DNA from: an uncultured Actinomycetes bacterium | GTDB lineage: Bacteria; Actinomycetota; Actinomycetes; Mycobacteriales; Nakamurellaceae | Assembly (NCBI GenBank): GCA_937926105.1 | Contig: CALANS010000175.1 | Coordinates: 62,001 to 126,000 of the forward strand | Direction of reading: 5' to 3' | DNA: 64,000 nt | In this document: positions 26,571-36,189 of the stretch, one piece after another | Layout of the letters: the number at the start of each line of letters is the position of its first letter | How positions within the stretch are numbered: the stretch's first letter is position 1 | The notes under the pieces: generated by a model | What the model saw: the letters and a program-made list of their open reading frames with translations, nothing else | Told to the model about the DNA's origin: nothing | Databases searched by the model: none | Program-made: the position numbers and the translations under genes

Positions 26571-27227
26571 TCACCGCCCCGGGCTGTTTTCCAGATACGC
26601 CAGCACGGCCAGCACCCGGCGGTTGTCGTCCTCGTGGGGTTCCAGCCCGAGCTTGCTGAAGATCGAGTTGGTGTGCTTGCCGACGGCCTTTTCGGTGACG
26701 AACATGGCGGCGGCGATCGCGGCGTTGGACCGGCCCTCCGCCATGTGCTCGAGCACCTCGCGCTCCCGCGGAGTCAGCGACGCGACGGGGGACGATTCGC
26801 GGTGCCGGGTCAGCAGTTGGCTGATGACCTCGGGATCCATGGCCGTGCCCCCGGCGGCAACCCGCTTGATGGCGTCCACGAACTGGGCGACGTCGGACAC
26901 CCGATCCTTGAGCAGGTAGCCAACCCCGCCCGTGCCCTGGCCGAGCAGTTCGCGGGCGTAGAGCTGCTCCACGTATTGGCTGAGCACCAGCACCGGCAGC
27001 CCGGGGATCTGCTCCCGCGCGGACAGCGCCGCTCGCAGCCCCTCGTCGGTGAACGTCGGCGGCAGCCGGACGTCGACCACTGCCACGTCGGGCCGGTGGG
27101 TGGTGAGCGCCCGCAGCAGGGACGGGCCGTTGTCGACGGCCTCGACCACCTCGAAGTCGTAGGCGGCCAGCAGCCGGATCAGTCCGTCGCGTAGCAGCGC
27201 CAGGTCCTCGGCCAGCACCACTCGCAC
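26571..27227 (-). CDS. NarL/LuxR-type response regulator
   Basis: 218 residues. Receiver domain with DVAVVDVRLPP (phospho-acceptor Asp about 52) and VGYLLKDRV, then LuxR HTH: LTPREREVLEHMAEGRSNAAIAAAMFVTEKAVGKHTNSIFSKLGL. GTG start. Lies just downstream of the histidine kinase gene on the same strand, its evident partner. A 106-bp gap separates the two. Confidence 0.93.
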   Translation of the reverse strand: MRVVLAEDLALLRDGLIRLLAAYDFEVVEAVDNGPSLLRALTTHRPDVAVVDVRLPPTFTDEGLRAALSAREQIPGLPVLVLSQYVEQLYARELLGQGTGGVGYLLKDRVSDVAQFVDAIKRVAAGGTAMDPEVISQLLTRHRESSPVASLTPREREVLEHMAEGRSNAAIAAAMFVTEKAVGKHTNSIFSKLGLEPHEDDNRRVLAVLAYLENSPGR

Positions 27228-27333
27228 GTGCCTGCTCCCTCGCCGTCGATCGCGTTCCCGTCGCGAGAACTGTAGCGAGCGGCCTGGGGACGACGCGCGG
27301 TCGCGTCGCCGGGCCGGGCGATCGCACGGTCGG

Positions 27334-28614
27334 TTACCGGGTCGGCGCCCGGGAGACTCCGCCGGCTGTCCGAGTCACTGCGGCGGCCGTCCGAGCCACC
27401 CCGGCGGTGCCGACGGCCGCGAGTGCGCAGGGCACGGTCACGGTGACGATGGTCGGCCCGCCGGGTGGGCTGGCCACGGTGATGGTCCCGTCGAAGGCGG
27501 CCAGCCGCCGTTCCAGCCCGGCCAAACCGCCCTCCGGGGTCAGACGGGCGCCGCCGACGCCGTCGTCGCCGACGAGCGCGGTGAGCTGCGCGCCGTCGTG
27601 CCGCAACCACACCCAGGTGTGCTGCGCGGCCGAGTATTTCGCCGAGTTGGTGAGCGCCTCGGCCACGGCGAAGTACACCGCCGACTCCACCGGTGCCGGC
27701 GGCCGCCCGGGCAGGTCGACGTCCACATCCACGTCGCGCGGGTGGGCCAGGGCAAGCGCCTCGATGCCACCCGCCAGACCCCGGTCGGCCAGCACCGGCG
27801 GGTGGATGCCCCGCACCAGCGAGCGCAGCTCGGCGAGTGCGGTGCGGGACGACGCCCGCGCGTCCGCGATCAGCTCGGCCGCCGCGCGCGGGTCCCGCGA
27901 TACGAGTTCTTCGGCCAGTCCGAGGTTCATGCCGAGCGCCACCAGCTGGGCCTGGGCGCCGTCGTGCAGGTCCCGCTCGATGCGGCGCAGCTCGGCGGCG
28001 GAGTGGTCCACCGTCTCGGAGCGGGACTCCTCCAGCTGGCCGATGCGCTGCTGCAGTGCCTGCTCGCCGGACGGGCCGATGATGGATCGGGTGGTGCCGG
28101 CCCAGATGCGCAGCAGCAGCGGCGAGAGCCAGTACCCGACGGGGAAGATGAGGAACGCGATCAGCGCCGACAGGGACATCGCGAACCCGAGCGAGACGGC
28201 GAAGAAGACGTAGGCGACATCCCGCCAGCGGGCGGGATCGGCCAGAACGACCCGCAGCCTTGCGAACAGATTCCCTCGGGTGGGCCGATACGCGGAACGG
28301 ATGTGCTCGCCCAGCACGCACCCGGCGATCGAGCGATAGGCCCCGGAGACCAGGTGCAGCACGCCCATGGTGACCAGCCAGCCCACCAGCCCGACCCACA
28401 CCACGGCGGAGGCCACCGAGGCGATCAACAACCCGAACCCCACCCAGGCGGGGACCACGAGCAGCACCAGGAGCCAGGAAGAGAGGAACAGCTTCGGCCG
28501 GCCGGCGGGGCGGCGACTGCTGGAGGCGGATCCGGCCGGAACGGCAGCCTGCGGCATGACGTCATCCACCCACGGCATCGGGGTCGTCGCGGCGGCAGGC
28601 TGGGGTGCACTCAC
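27334..28614 (-). CDS. HisKA_3 sensor histidine kinase
   Basis: 426 residues. A putative-sensor membrane domain with four hydrophobic segments (about 45-190), then the HisKA_3 dimerisation helix ELRRIERDLHDGAQAQLVALGMNLG (phospho-His in DLHDG) and a HATPase domain (YFAVAEALTNSAKYS, VGDDGVGGA, GLAGLERRL). The GTG at 28614 has GGAG immediately upstream. It should phosphorylate the adjacent LuxR-type regulator. Signal unknown. Confidence 0.92.
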   Translation of the reverse strand: MSAPQPAAATTPMPWVDDVMPQAAVPAGSASSSRRPAGRPKLFLSSWLLVLLVVPAWVGFGLLIASVASAVVWVGLVGWLVTMGVLHLVSGAYRSIAGCVLGEHIRSAYRPTRGNLFARLRVVLADPARWRDVAYVFFAVSLGFAMSLSALIAFLIFPVGYWLSPLLLRIWAGTTRSIIGPSGEQALQQRIGQLEESRSETVDHSAAELRRIERDLHDGAQAQLVALGMNLGLAEELVSRDPRAAAELIADARASSRTALAELRSLVRGIHPPVLADRGLAGGIEALALAHPRDVDVDVDLPGRPPAPVESAVYFAVAEALTNSAKYSAAQHTWVWLRHDGAQLTALVGDDGVGGARLTPEGGLAGLERRLAAFDGTITVASPPGGPTIVTVTVPCALAAVGTAGVARTAAAVTRTAGGVSRAPTR

Positions 28615-28697
28615 CGCTCCATTGTGGCTGCTCGGGCCGCGCCCACACAGTAGGTCTAGCCCCCGGATCCGGCCGGGTGCCAAGGCAGCGGTCGAGT

Positions 28698-28804
28698 CTG
28701 AAAACTTGCCCCCGGATGGCGCCGCGATCTCCCCGCCCGGTGCATTGCTGCAGGTCAGGTGCTTGTGCCCGGATCGGCCCGCGAATCTAGGGGCAGATTT
28801 TCAG
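28698..28804. mobile_element. 107-bp inverted-end element, copy 3
   Basis: Begins CTGAAAACTTGCCCCCGGAT and ends AATCTAGGGGCAGATTTTCAG-like sequence; the centre shares GCTGCAGGTCA with copy 1. Its right end overlaps the 3' end of the metallophosphoesterase gene and supplies that gene's last codons and stop. Confidence 0.75.
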
Positions 28805-29948
28805 AGTCTCTCGGTCGGCGGCGCAGCGTCAGCACCGTGACCTCGCTCGGTGCGAACACCCGGAACGGCGGGCCCCAGAAGCCGCTGCCCCGCGTGGTGT
28901 ACAGCCAGGTGCGCTCGTCGGGCAGGGTCAGGCCGTGCAGGGTCTTCTGGTCGGCCCGCACGAGCAGGTGGAATGGCCAGATCTGGCCGCCGTGGGTGTG
29001 ACCTGATAGCTGCAGGTCCACTCCCGCGGCGACCGCGGCGGGCACCGTTTTCGGCTGGTGGGACAGCAGCACGACCGGAGCGTTGTCGGGAATGCCGGCC
29101 AGCGCCGCGGCCAGGTCGGCACCGTGCCCTTGGATGCCGGATCGGCTCGCCGTGGCGTCGTCGACCCCCGCCAACACCAACGCGTCGCCGCCGCGCCGGA
29201 CGACGGTGTGTCGGTTGTGCAGCACGGTCCATCCGGAAGCCGCCAGGTGCTCGACCCAGCCGGGTGCGTCGGAAAAGTACTCGTGATTGCCGGTCACGTA
29301 GACCCTGGCCAGGGCGGCTCTCATGTCCGCCAGCGGAGCCGCTTGATCGCGTCGCCGGCGCACCGTCCCGTCGGCGATGTCCCCGGCATGTGCCAGCACA
29401 TCGGCGTCCAGGGTGTTCACCAGGTCGGCCAGCCGCCGCGACCAGCCGGTCCGGTCGATCGGTCCGTAATGGGTGTCGGCGATCAGCACCAGCCGCAGCC
29501 CGTCCAGCCGGGGACCCAATCGTGCGAGGGGCACGTCGAGCCGCCGCACCCGCGGGGTGCGCATCGCCTCCACGAGGCCCCAGCAACACAGCCCCGTCAC
29601 CCCTACCAGCACGACGACGGCGACGACGCGTGCTGCGGTGACGGCATCCGCGCCGGCCGCCACCGCGATGCCGAGCGCCGCCGCCCCGGGCACTGCCCAG
29701 GCGAACAGCTGCCAGACGATGCCCAACCAGGTGTCGCCCGCCACCGCCGCGGCGTCCCGCTGGGCCGGTCCGTGGCCGAGCACCATCGCCAGCGGGAAGC
29801 CCAACACCGCCAGCACCGTCACCGCCGTGACCACCGTCGTCGTCGCGGTCGGCCAGCCCGGGGCCCACACCAGCAGCCACCACGGCAGCCCATGCAGCAA
29901 CGCGAGCACGGCGACCAGCGCGACGGCGAACCCCAAGCGACGCAACAC
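28755..29948 (-). CDS. Membrane-anchored metallophosphoesterase
   Basis: 397 residues. Four hydrophobic segments (about 1-140) precede a calcineurin-like domain: VLIADTHYGPIDR, AHAGDIADG, VTGNHEYFS, LLSHQPKTVP and SGHTHGGQIWPFH. This is the YkuE-type layout, cleaving phosphoester or lipid-linked phosphate near the membrane. The natural family end is near EVTVLTLR; the last residues RDSENLPLDSRADPGTST are encoded by the 106-bp repeat element. GTG start 8 bp after the prs stop; no good ribosome-binding site, so likely coupled. Confidence 0.85.
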   Translation of the reverse strand: MLRRLGFAVALVAVLALLHGLPWWLLVWAPGWPTATTTVVTAVTVLAVLGFPLAMVLGHGPAQRDAAAVAGDTWLGIVWQLFAWAVPGAAALGIAVAAGADAVTAARVVAVVVLVGVTGLCCWGLVEAMRTPRVRRLDVPLARLGPRLDGLRLVLIADTHYGPIDRTGWSRRLADLVNTLDADVLAHAGDIADGTVRRRRDQAAPLADMRAALARVYVTGNHEYFSDAPGWVEHLAASGWTVLHNRHTVVRRGGDALVLAGVDDATASRSGIQGHGADLAAALAGIPDNAPVVLLSHQPKTVPAAVAAGVDLQLSGHTHGGQIWPFHLLVRADQKTLHGLTLPDERTWLYTTRGSGFWGPPFRVFAPSEVTVLTLRRRPRDSENLPLDSRADPGTST

Positions 29949-29956
29949 AGCCGGCG

Positions 29957-30940
29957 CTAGAACAGCCCCGGCCCGCTGACCGGCTCGGGCGAGGCGAACA
30001 GCGCGCTGACCGACTCGCCGTCGTGGATCCGGCGCATCGCCTCGGCCAACGCGGGAGCCACCGACAGCACGGTGAGCGTCTCGGTGCGCTCGGCCTGCGG
30101 AATCGGCACCGTGTTGGTGCACACGATCTCCGTCACCTCCGGCTGCGACCCGATGCGTTCCAGCGCCCCGTCGGCGAACAGTCCGTGCGTGCAGGCGACC
30201 CGGATGCGCCGGACGCCCTGGTGTCGTAGCACCCGGATGAGTTCGAGAGTGGTGCTGCCCTTGGCGATTTCGTCGTCCAGCACGATCACGTCCCGGCCGG
30301 CCACGTCGCCGATGATGGAGGTGATGGTGACCGTGTCGCCGGCCACCCGCTCTTTGGCGCCGGCCGCCACCGGGACGCCCAGCATCTTGGCGAACGCCGC
30401 CGCCTGCTTGGCGTTGCCCAGGTCGGGGGAGACCACCGTGGTGTTGGACAGGTCGTTCGAGTCCGACTGCGCCGCGAAGTGCGCGGCCAGCTCCCGCAGC
30501 GCGTGCAGGTGATCCACTGGCACCGAAAAGAAGCCGTGCACCTGCGGGGAGTGCATCGTCATGGCCAGCACCCGGCTCGCCCCGGCGGTGACCATCAGGT
30601 CGGCCATCAGCCGGCCACCGATGGAGATCCGCGGAGCGTCCTTCTTGTCGCTGCGCGCGTAGGCGTAGTGGGGGAGCACCACGGTGGTCCGGGCGGCGGA
30701 GGCACCACGGGCGGCGTCCAGCATCAGCAGCAACTCGACCAGGTGCTCCTGCACCGGCTTGACCAGCGGCTGGATGAGGAACACGTCCCGCTCCCGGCAA
30801 TTGGCCTGCAGCTGCACCTCGAGGCAGTCGTTGGCGAAGCGTTGCAGGTGCACCGGGAGCAGCGGCACCCCGAGTTCGGAGCACACCTCGGCGGCCAGCT
30901 CGGGATGGGCACTACCGGAGAAGACGGCGATGTCGCGCAC
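29957..30940 (-). CDS. prs: Ribose-phosphate pyrophosphokinase (PRPP synthase)
   Basis: 327 residues making PRPP from ribose-5-phosphate and ATP. Class I features: FSGSAHPELAAEV at the start, RDVFLIQPLVKPVQEHLVEL, the flexible loop YARSDKKDAPRISIGGRLMADLM, and the PRPP-binding loop VLDDEIAKGSTTLEL, which departs from the canonical DDMIDTGGT form. It is probably a divergent paralog rather than the only housekeeping copy. GTG start at 30940. Confidence 0.88.
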   Translation of the reverse strand: MRDIAVFSGSAHPELAAEVCSELGVPLLPVHLQRFANDCLEVQLQANCRERDVFLIQPLVKPVQEHLVELLLMLDAARGASAARTTVVLPHYAYARSDKKDAPRISIGGRLMADLMVTAGASRVLAMTMHSPQVHGFFSVPVDHLHALRELAAHFAAQSDSNDLSNTTVVSPDLGNAKQAAAFAKMLGVPVAAGAKERVAGDTVTITSIIGDVAGRDVIVLDDEIAKGSTTLELIRVLRHQGVRRIRVACTHGLFADGALERIGSQPEVTEIVCTNTVPIPQAERTETLTVLSVAPALAEAMRRIHDGESVSALFASPEPVSGPGLF

Positions 30941-30995
30941 GGGGCAAGCCTGCCACGTCCCGGCGACCCGCGCCCGCGGCGGGGGCCTGGAGCAT

Positions 30996-32120
30996 TCAGC
31001 CGGTGGGCGCCTGGACGTAGGCGGACCCGCCATCGGTGACGGCGATCGTGTTGCGGTCCACCGTCGGGGCGTCCGGGCCCTGGGTCCAGATGCCGTAGAA
31101 CTGGCCGGTGATGGTGTTCCGTGACACGACGGTGTGCAGGGTGGACTGGCCGAGGTCGGCGTGCGCAAGCCAGGAGCTGACGACCACGCCGACGGTGTTG
31201 TCGACCTCGCTGCCGGGCTGGGCGTAGCCGAGGTTGTTTCCGGACACCGTGTTGCGGGTGACCATCACGTTCTCGGTGTGCGAGTCCGGGGCGGCCGCGT
31301 GCACGATGACCCCGGCCTCCAGCGAGTCGGTCACGGTGTTCCGGCTGATGGTGATGTCGGCGACCGTGCTGCCGACACCGTTGCTCTGCGCGACGATGCC
31401 ACCAACATCGGCACCGCCCAGATTGAACTGCGTGCCGGTGATGGTGTTGCGGGTGATCGACACGTCGCTGACCCGGTTGTCGGTGTTGAACGCTGACACC
31501 ACAATGGCGCAGCCGTTGAAGTTGGCCCACAGGGTGTTGCGGGAGACCTCGACGTTCGAGACCGCGACCGGCCCGTTGAGCGGGATGCCCTGGCCGACCA
31601 CGTGTCCCGGGTCGAATGGACCGGTGTCCATGATGCCGATTCCGCCGCGGCCGTTGTGATAAACGGTGTTGCGGGTAACGACCGCGTCCGACACCCCGAA
31701 CAGGCTGATGCCGAACGCCTGGGGCAGGTCGCCGAGTTCGTAGCTGTCGTGGGAGGCGGGCATCTGGGTGTGCATGCCATTGTCGTGCACGGTCGAGCGC
31801 TGGACGGTGAGGTGTGAGGTGTTCTCCGCCAGGATTCCGGCGCCGTTCGCACCCGTCACCGTCACGCGGTCGATCGTGACGTCGACGGCGCCGTCTGCCA
31901 CGTAGATGCCCACGTCGCAGCCCGTGGCGTCGATGTTCTGCCGGCTGATGGTTTCCCCGGCGGCGGCCACCACCTTGGCGGTGAACCCGGAGGTGCCCGC
32001 CGTCAAGCAGCCTTCATCCGGAGCGGCCGCGGCCACCCCGACGCTCGCCGTCATCATGCCTGCGGCGAGTACCACGCCACCGGCCATAAGACCCCATTGC
32101 CTGAATACCGCTCTGCTCAT
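30996..32120 (-). CDS. Secreted right-handed beta-helix protein
   Basis: 374 residues. A signal peptide (MSRAVFRQWGLMAGGVVLAA and on, cleavage near AAAAPDEG) is followed by a pectate-lyase-like parallel beta-helix with repeated coils of the VTRNTVxxN / ISRNTVTDS type (at least nine RNT repeats). Likely binds or cleaves a polysaccharide outside the cell; no catalytic residues can be assigned. The ATG at 32120 has AAGG 8 bp upstream. Confidence 0.85.
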   Translation of the reverse strand: MSRAVFRQWGLMAGGVVLAAGMMTASVGVAAAAPDEGCLTAGTSGFTAKVVAAAGETISRQNIDATGCDVGIYVADGAVDVTIDRVTVTGANGAGILAENTSHLTVQRSTVHDNGMHTQMPASHDSYELGDLPQAFGISLFGVSDAVVTRNTVYHNGRGGIGIMDTGPFDPGHVVGQGIPLNGPVAVSNVEVSRNTLWANFNGCAIVVSAFNTDNRVSDVSITRNTITGTQFNLGGADVGGIVAQSNGVGSTVADITISRNTVTDSLEAGVIVHAAAPDSHTENVMVTRNTVSGNNLGYAQPGSEVDNTVGVVVSSWLAHADLGQSTLHTVVSRNTITGQFYGIWTQGPDAPTVDRNTIAVTDGGSAYVQAPTG

Positions 32121-32296
32121 TCTCATCGCCTTCGATGGGCCGCGGGCCCCCACGTCAGGGACCCTGTCGTCACCATTTGAGGGCACTCTCCTGGCGTGCC
32201 GAGGTCAAGGCACCAAGCGGGCGACCCGGGACCCCCACTCGGCAGCGGGCGATGACGAATCGACGCGACCACACGGGACCCAGGTCGATGGTGTGA

Positions 32297-34450
32297 TCAT
32301 CCGGCGGCAGCCAGGTGCTCGCGGGCGAGGTTCGCGGGCATGGCCTCGTAACTGTGCGGTTCCCGGCTGAATATCCCGGTGCCGCGCGAGATGGAGCGCA
32401 AATCGATGGCGTAGCGCAGGATCTCGCTGGTGGGAATCTCGGCGTGCACGACGGTTCGGCCCTCGCCGGCGGGCTCGGTGCCGCCGACTCGGGCCCGCCG
32501 GGACTGCAGGTCACCCAGCACCGGCCCGACGAATTCGTCGTCGACGGTGACGTCGATCCGGTCGATCGGTTCCAGCAGGGTGACGGTCTTGTCGGAGGCG
32601 GCATCCTTGAGCGCCAGCGCCCCCGCCGTTTGGAAGGCCATATCCGAGGAGTCCACCGAGTGCGCCTTTCCGTCGTGCAGCGTCACCCGCACGTCGACCA
32701 TGGGGTGGCCGGCCAACACCCCCTTCTCCAGCTGGGCACGTACCCCCTTCTCGACGCTCGGGATGAACTGGCGCGGCACGGCGCCACCGACCACCTTGTC
32801 CACGAACTCGAATCCGCCGCCCCGGGGCAGCGGCTCCACGGTGATGTCGCAGACGGCGTACTGGCCGTGCCCACCGGACTGCTTGACGTGCCGGCCGTGC
32901 CCGTTCGCGGTGGTGGTGAACGTTTCTCGCAGCGCCACCTTGACAGACTCGGTGTCCACGGTGACGCCGAACCGGTCGGCCAGCCGGGCGATCAGCATCT
33001 CCACGTGCGCCTGGCCCATGGTCCACAACACTTCCTGGTGTGTTTGCCCGTTGTGCTCCAGGCGCAGGGTCGGGTCCTCGGCGACCAGTCGGGCCAGCGC
33101 GCCTCCGAGCTTGTCCTCGTCGGACTTGGAGTGCGCCACGATGGCGACCGGCAGCAGTGCGTCCGGCAGCTGCCAGGGTTCCAGCAGCAGCGGAGTCTCC
33201 TTGCCCGACAAAGTATCTCCGGTCTCGGCCTGGACCAGCTTGGCGATGACACAGACGTCCCCGGCGATCGCCTCGGGGCGTGGTCGCAGGGCGTCGCCCA
33301 GCGGCGAGGACATCGGACCGATCCGCTCGTCGTCGTCGTGGTCGGGGTGGCCGGCCATCTCCTGACCGGAGAAGTCGCCCCAGTGACCGGAGATGTGCAC
33401 CGGTTCCTCCGGGCGCAGCGTGCCGGAAAACACCCGCACCACCGAGAGCCGGCCGACGTACGGGTCGGAGGCGGTACGCACCACCTCGGCGACCAACGGA
33501 CCGGCGGGGTCGCAGGTCAGCGGCGGCTGCAGCACCCCGGCGGGCGAGTACACCGCGGGCAGCGGGTGCAACGTCGGGGGCGGAAAGCCGGCGGAGAGCA
33601 GGTGCAGCAGTTCGACCGTGCCGACCTTGGTGTCGGTCGAGACCGGTACCAGGGGGAAGAAGCTCGCGTGCGAGACGGCGGTGAGCAGGTCGGCTATCAA
33701 CACGTCCAGTTCGATCTGCTCGCCGCCCAGGTAGCGCTCCAGCAGCGAGTCGTCCTCGGACTCGGTGATGATCGTCTCCAGCAGCGCGGCGCGGCCAACC
33801 TCCAGATCGTCCCGCTCGCCCGCCTGCGCGTCCCGGACCACGCGGGCGCCGCTGGCGTAGTCGTAGACATTCTCCGACAGCAGGCCGATGGTGGCGGTGA
33901 TGGTGCCGTCGACGCCGGTGATCGGTAGATACATCGGGGCCACTCCGGATCCGAAGGTCTCCCGGCAGGCGGCCATGGTCTCGGCGACCGCGGAGCGGGC
34001 GGCGTCCAGCCGGGTCAGCGCGATGGCACGCGGCATGCCGACGGCGGCGCACTCCTGCCAGAGCATGGTGGTCGCGGTATCCAACCCGTCGGCGGCGGAG
34101 ATGACGAACAACGCGGCGTCGGCGGCGCGCAGCCCCGCCCGCAGTTCGCCGACGAAGTCGGGGTAGCCGGGTGTGTCGATCAGATTGATGGTGATGGGGT
34201 CGGGGCCGGGGACGGTGTGGTCGGCGCCGGGATCGGTGCCGGAGCCGACGGCGATTGCGGCGATGGACAGTTGGGTGGATCGCTCGATGCCCGGCGGGCG
34301 GGGGCGGTAGTCCGGGGTGGTGGCGGCGATCAGGTAGTCGAACAGGGCGCTCTTGCCGGCTCCGCTGCGCCCGATGAGGACCACGTTGCGCAGCCTGTCC
34401 GGCGAGGCGGCGATCGGAGCGGGGGCGGCGGAGGCAGCTTTCGGGCTCAT
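32297..34450 (-). CDS. EF-G-like translational GTPase with atypical G motifs
   Basis: 717 residues with EF-G domains I-V. The P-loop is LIGRSGAGKSALFD rather than AHIDHGKTT, the DTPGYPDF G3 box is intact, and the G4 box reads ALTRLDAA instead of NKxD. Domain II includes VVRVFSGTLRPEEPV, domain IV GHGRHVKQSGGHGQYAVCDITVEPL, and the C-terminus TSEILRYAIDLRSISRGTGIFS is typical. It matches the actinobacterial FusA2-like group, whose role in translation is unclear. Confidence 0.88.
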   Translation of the reverse strand: MSPKAASAAPAPIAASPDRLRNVVLIGRSGAGKSALFDYLIAATTPDYRPRPPGIERSTQLSIAAIAVGSGTDPGADHTVPGPDPITINLIDTPGYPDFVGELRAGLRAADAALFVISAADGLDTATTMLWQECAAVGMPRAIALTRLDAARSAVAETMAACRETFGSGVAPMYLPITGVDGTITATIGLLSENVYDYASGARVVRDAQAGERDDLEVGRAALLETIITESEDDSLLERYLGGEQIELDVLIADLLTAVSHASFFPLVPVSTDTKVGTVELLHLLSAGFPPPTLHPLPAVYSPAGVLQPPLTCDPAGPLVAEVVRTASDPYVGRLSVVRVFSGTLRPEEPVHISGHWGDFSGQEMAGHPDHDDDERIGPMSSPLGDALRPRPEAIAGDVCVIAKLVQAETGDTLSGKETPLLLEPWQLPDALLPVAIVAHSKSDEDKLGGALARLVAEDPTLRLEHNGQTHQEVLWTMGQAHVEMLIARLADRFGVTVDTESVKVALRETFTTTANGHGRHVKQSGGHGQYAVCDITVEPLPRGGGFEFVDKVVGGAVPRQFIPSVEKGVRAQLEKGVLAGHPMVDVRVTLHDGKAHSVDSSDMAFQTAGALALKDAASDKTVTLLEPIDRIDVTVDDEFVGPVLGDLQSRRARVGGTEPAGEGRTVVHAEIPTSEILRYAIDLRSISRGTGIFSREPHSYEAMPANLAREHLAAAG

Positions 34451-34479
34451 GATTCAACCTTCACCCGTGGCGGCCCGGA

Positions 34480-36189
34480 TCACAAGGGGGCGGCGACCGC
34501 CGGTGGCCCGAAGGCGACGGCATGCACCCGTGCGGCCACCGCGGGCCAGGCCGGGTCGCCCGGATCCGCGGGGAAGCCCAGCCGCGGGCCGATCTGCCGG
34601 AACGCCGCCGGGTGCGCGCGCTGGTATTCCTTGAGCACGCGCAGGGTTTCGCCGGCGTCCAGGAACCGCTGGTGTGGCGCCACCCAGTGGTTTCGGCCGG
34701 TGCGAACCTCGATCGCCGGAGCGGCTCGCAGATTCCGGTACCACTGGGGGATTCCGCCCCAGGCCGCGATGACCGTGACCTCGTGGGTCGCGGGGTCGAA
34801 CCGGACCGCCTCGACCACCACCTCACGCCGTTGGCCGCTGGTCCGGCCGCGGTGCGCCAGGTACACCAGCCGGTGGCCGAGAATCCAGCCCAGGTGGGCA
34901 CGGTAGAGCCAGATCGGCAGCCGAAGCGCCCAACGCAGCAGCCCGGTGGGACGCTTGCTGGTGACCGGCGCCTTTCCGCCGGACGGCTTCGCGGTGGCCG
35001 CACCGACGGCGCGAGCCTCGGCCAGGATCGCGCTCGGCTTCCCGGTCAGCCGGCGGGTGACGATCTGGTTGATGCCGGGCAGCCGCGCACCGGCCAGCAT
35101 CACCCGACGCACCGCGAGGGCGGACCGGGAGGCGGGCACGAACCACCGGGCGGTGCGGCGGCCGGAACGCTGCCGATCCTCGATCATCGGGCGCAGGGTG
35201 TTCTGATAGTCATGCAACGCGGCCTGCAGATCACCCGAACCGGCGGCGCTCGCGATGCGCTCGGCCAGCACCTGGCCCCCGGCGATGGCCATGGAGGCGC
35301 CCTGGCCGGCGAGCAAGGACACCGCGTAGCAGGCATCACCGACCAGCGCCACCCGACCGTTGATCCAATGCGGCATCCGGACCTGTGCCACCTGGTCGTA
35401 GTAGACCGCCGATGCGGGCGGGCAGGCCAGGAGCAGTTGCGGCGTCACCCAGCCGAGCCCGGCGTAGGTCTGGCGGATCGCGGCGCGGGCGTCGCCGGGC
35501 ATCGTCGGATCGGGGGTGCGGTGCACCGCGAAGACGGCCACCCGATCATCCCGCAGTCCGTAGCAGCCCAGCATGCGGTTCACACTGTCGGTCAGGGCGA
35601 ACTCCGCGGACAGTTGCCGGCTCAACTCCGGATCGGCAAACGTGTACGCGGCGGTGTGGTATCCGAGGTAGTGCAGGAAGTCTCGCTCCGGCCCGAAGAT
35701 CAGCTCGCGCACCGTGGAGTGGATACCATCCGCGCCGATCAGCAGGTCGGCGCGCAGGATGTCGCCGTCGGCTGTGGTGACGGTGACACCGTCACCGCTC
35801 CGGTCGATGCCCTGCAGCCTGCTGCCGTACCGGATCTGCACCGTCGGCGGAAGTGCCTCGCGCAGCACGGATTCCAGGTCGGGTCGCATGATGCTCACCA
35901 GGCCATCGCCGAGCGCGGCGCCCACCGAGTCGTAGGAGATCCGCGCCCGCTCCCGGCCCCGGGCGTCGCGGTAGCGTGCCGACGTGACCTGGTAGCCACG
36001 CTCTCGCAGCATGGGCAGCAAGCCGCCCGCGCGCAACACCTCGAGGCCCGGCCCGAATAAGTCGATCATGTAGCCCTGATCGCGCGGCGCGGCCGCCCGT
36101 TCGAGCACCGTCACCCGTACATCCAGCGCGCTCAGCCGCAGTGCCGTTGCCAGGCCAGCGATTCCGGCTCCACAGACGATGACGTTCAT
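34480..36189 (-). CDS. FAD-dependent monooxygenase fused to a deazaflavin (F420)-type oxidoreductase domain
   Basis: 569 residues. Residues 1-390 are a p-hydroxybenzoate-hydroxylase-fold monooxygenase: GAGIAGLATALRLSALDVRVTVLE (FAD), ADLLIGADGIHSTVRE (DG motif) and GRVALVGDACYAVSLLAGQGASMA (GD motif). After a ~35-residue linker, residues about 430-569 match the DDN/nitroreductase family of F420-dependent enzymes: GWILGHRLVYLAHRGRTSGQRREVVVEAVRF and AAWGGIPQWYRNLRAAPAIEV. One polypeptide would pair a flavin hydroxylase with an F420-type domain. The ATG overlaps the tetR stop by 4 bp. Confidence 0.88.
   Translation of the reverse strand: MNVIVCGAGIAGLATALRLSALDVRVTVLERAAAPRDQGYMIDLFGPGLEVLRAGGLLPMLRERGYQVTSARYRDARGRERARISYDSVGAALGDGLVSIMRPDLESVLREALPPTVQIRYGSRLQGIDRSGDGVTVTTADGDILRADLLIGADGIHSTVRELIFGPERDFLHYLGYHTAAYTFADPELSRQLSAEFALTDSVNRMLGCYGLRDDRVAVFAVHRTPDPTMPGDARAAIRQTYAGLGWVTPQLLLACPPASAVYYDQVAQVRMPHWINGRVALVGDACYAVSLLAGQGASMAIAGGQVLAERIASAAGSGDLQAALHDYQNTLRPMIEDRQRSGRRTARWFVPASRSALAVRRVMLAGARLPGINQIVTRRLTGKPSAILAEARAVGAATAKPSGGKAPVTSKRPTGLLRWALRLPIWLYRAHLGWILGHRLVYLAHRGRTSGQRREVVVEAVRFDPATHEVTVIAAWGGIPQWYRNLRAAPAIEVRTGRNHWVAPHQRFLDAGETLRVLKEYQRAHPAAFRQIGPRLGFPADPGDPAWPAVAARVHAVAFGPPAVAAPL

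Noticed and set aside
28367..28840. 157-codon plus-strand frame through element copy 3
   Set aside because: Antisense to the histidine kinase N-terminus and made partly of repeat sequence; no start signal.
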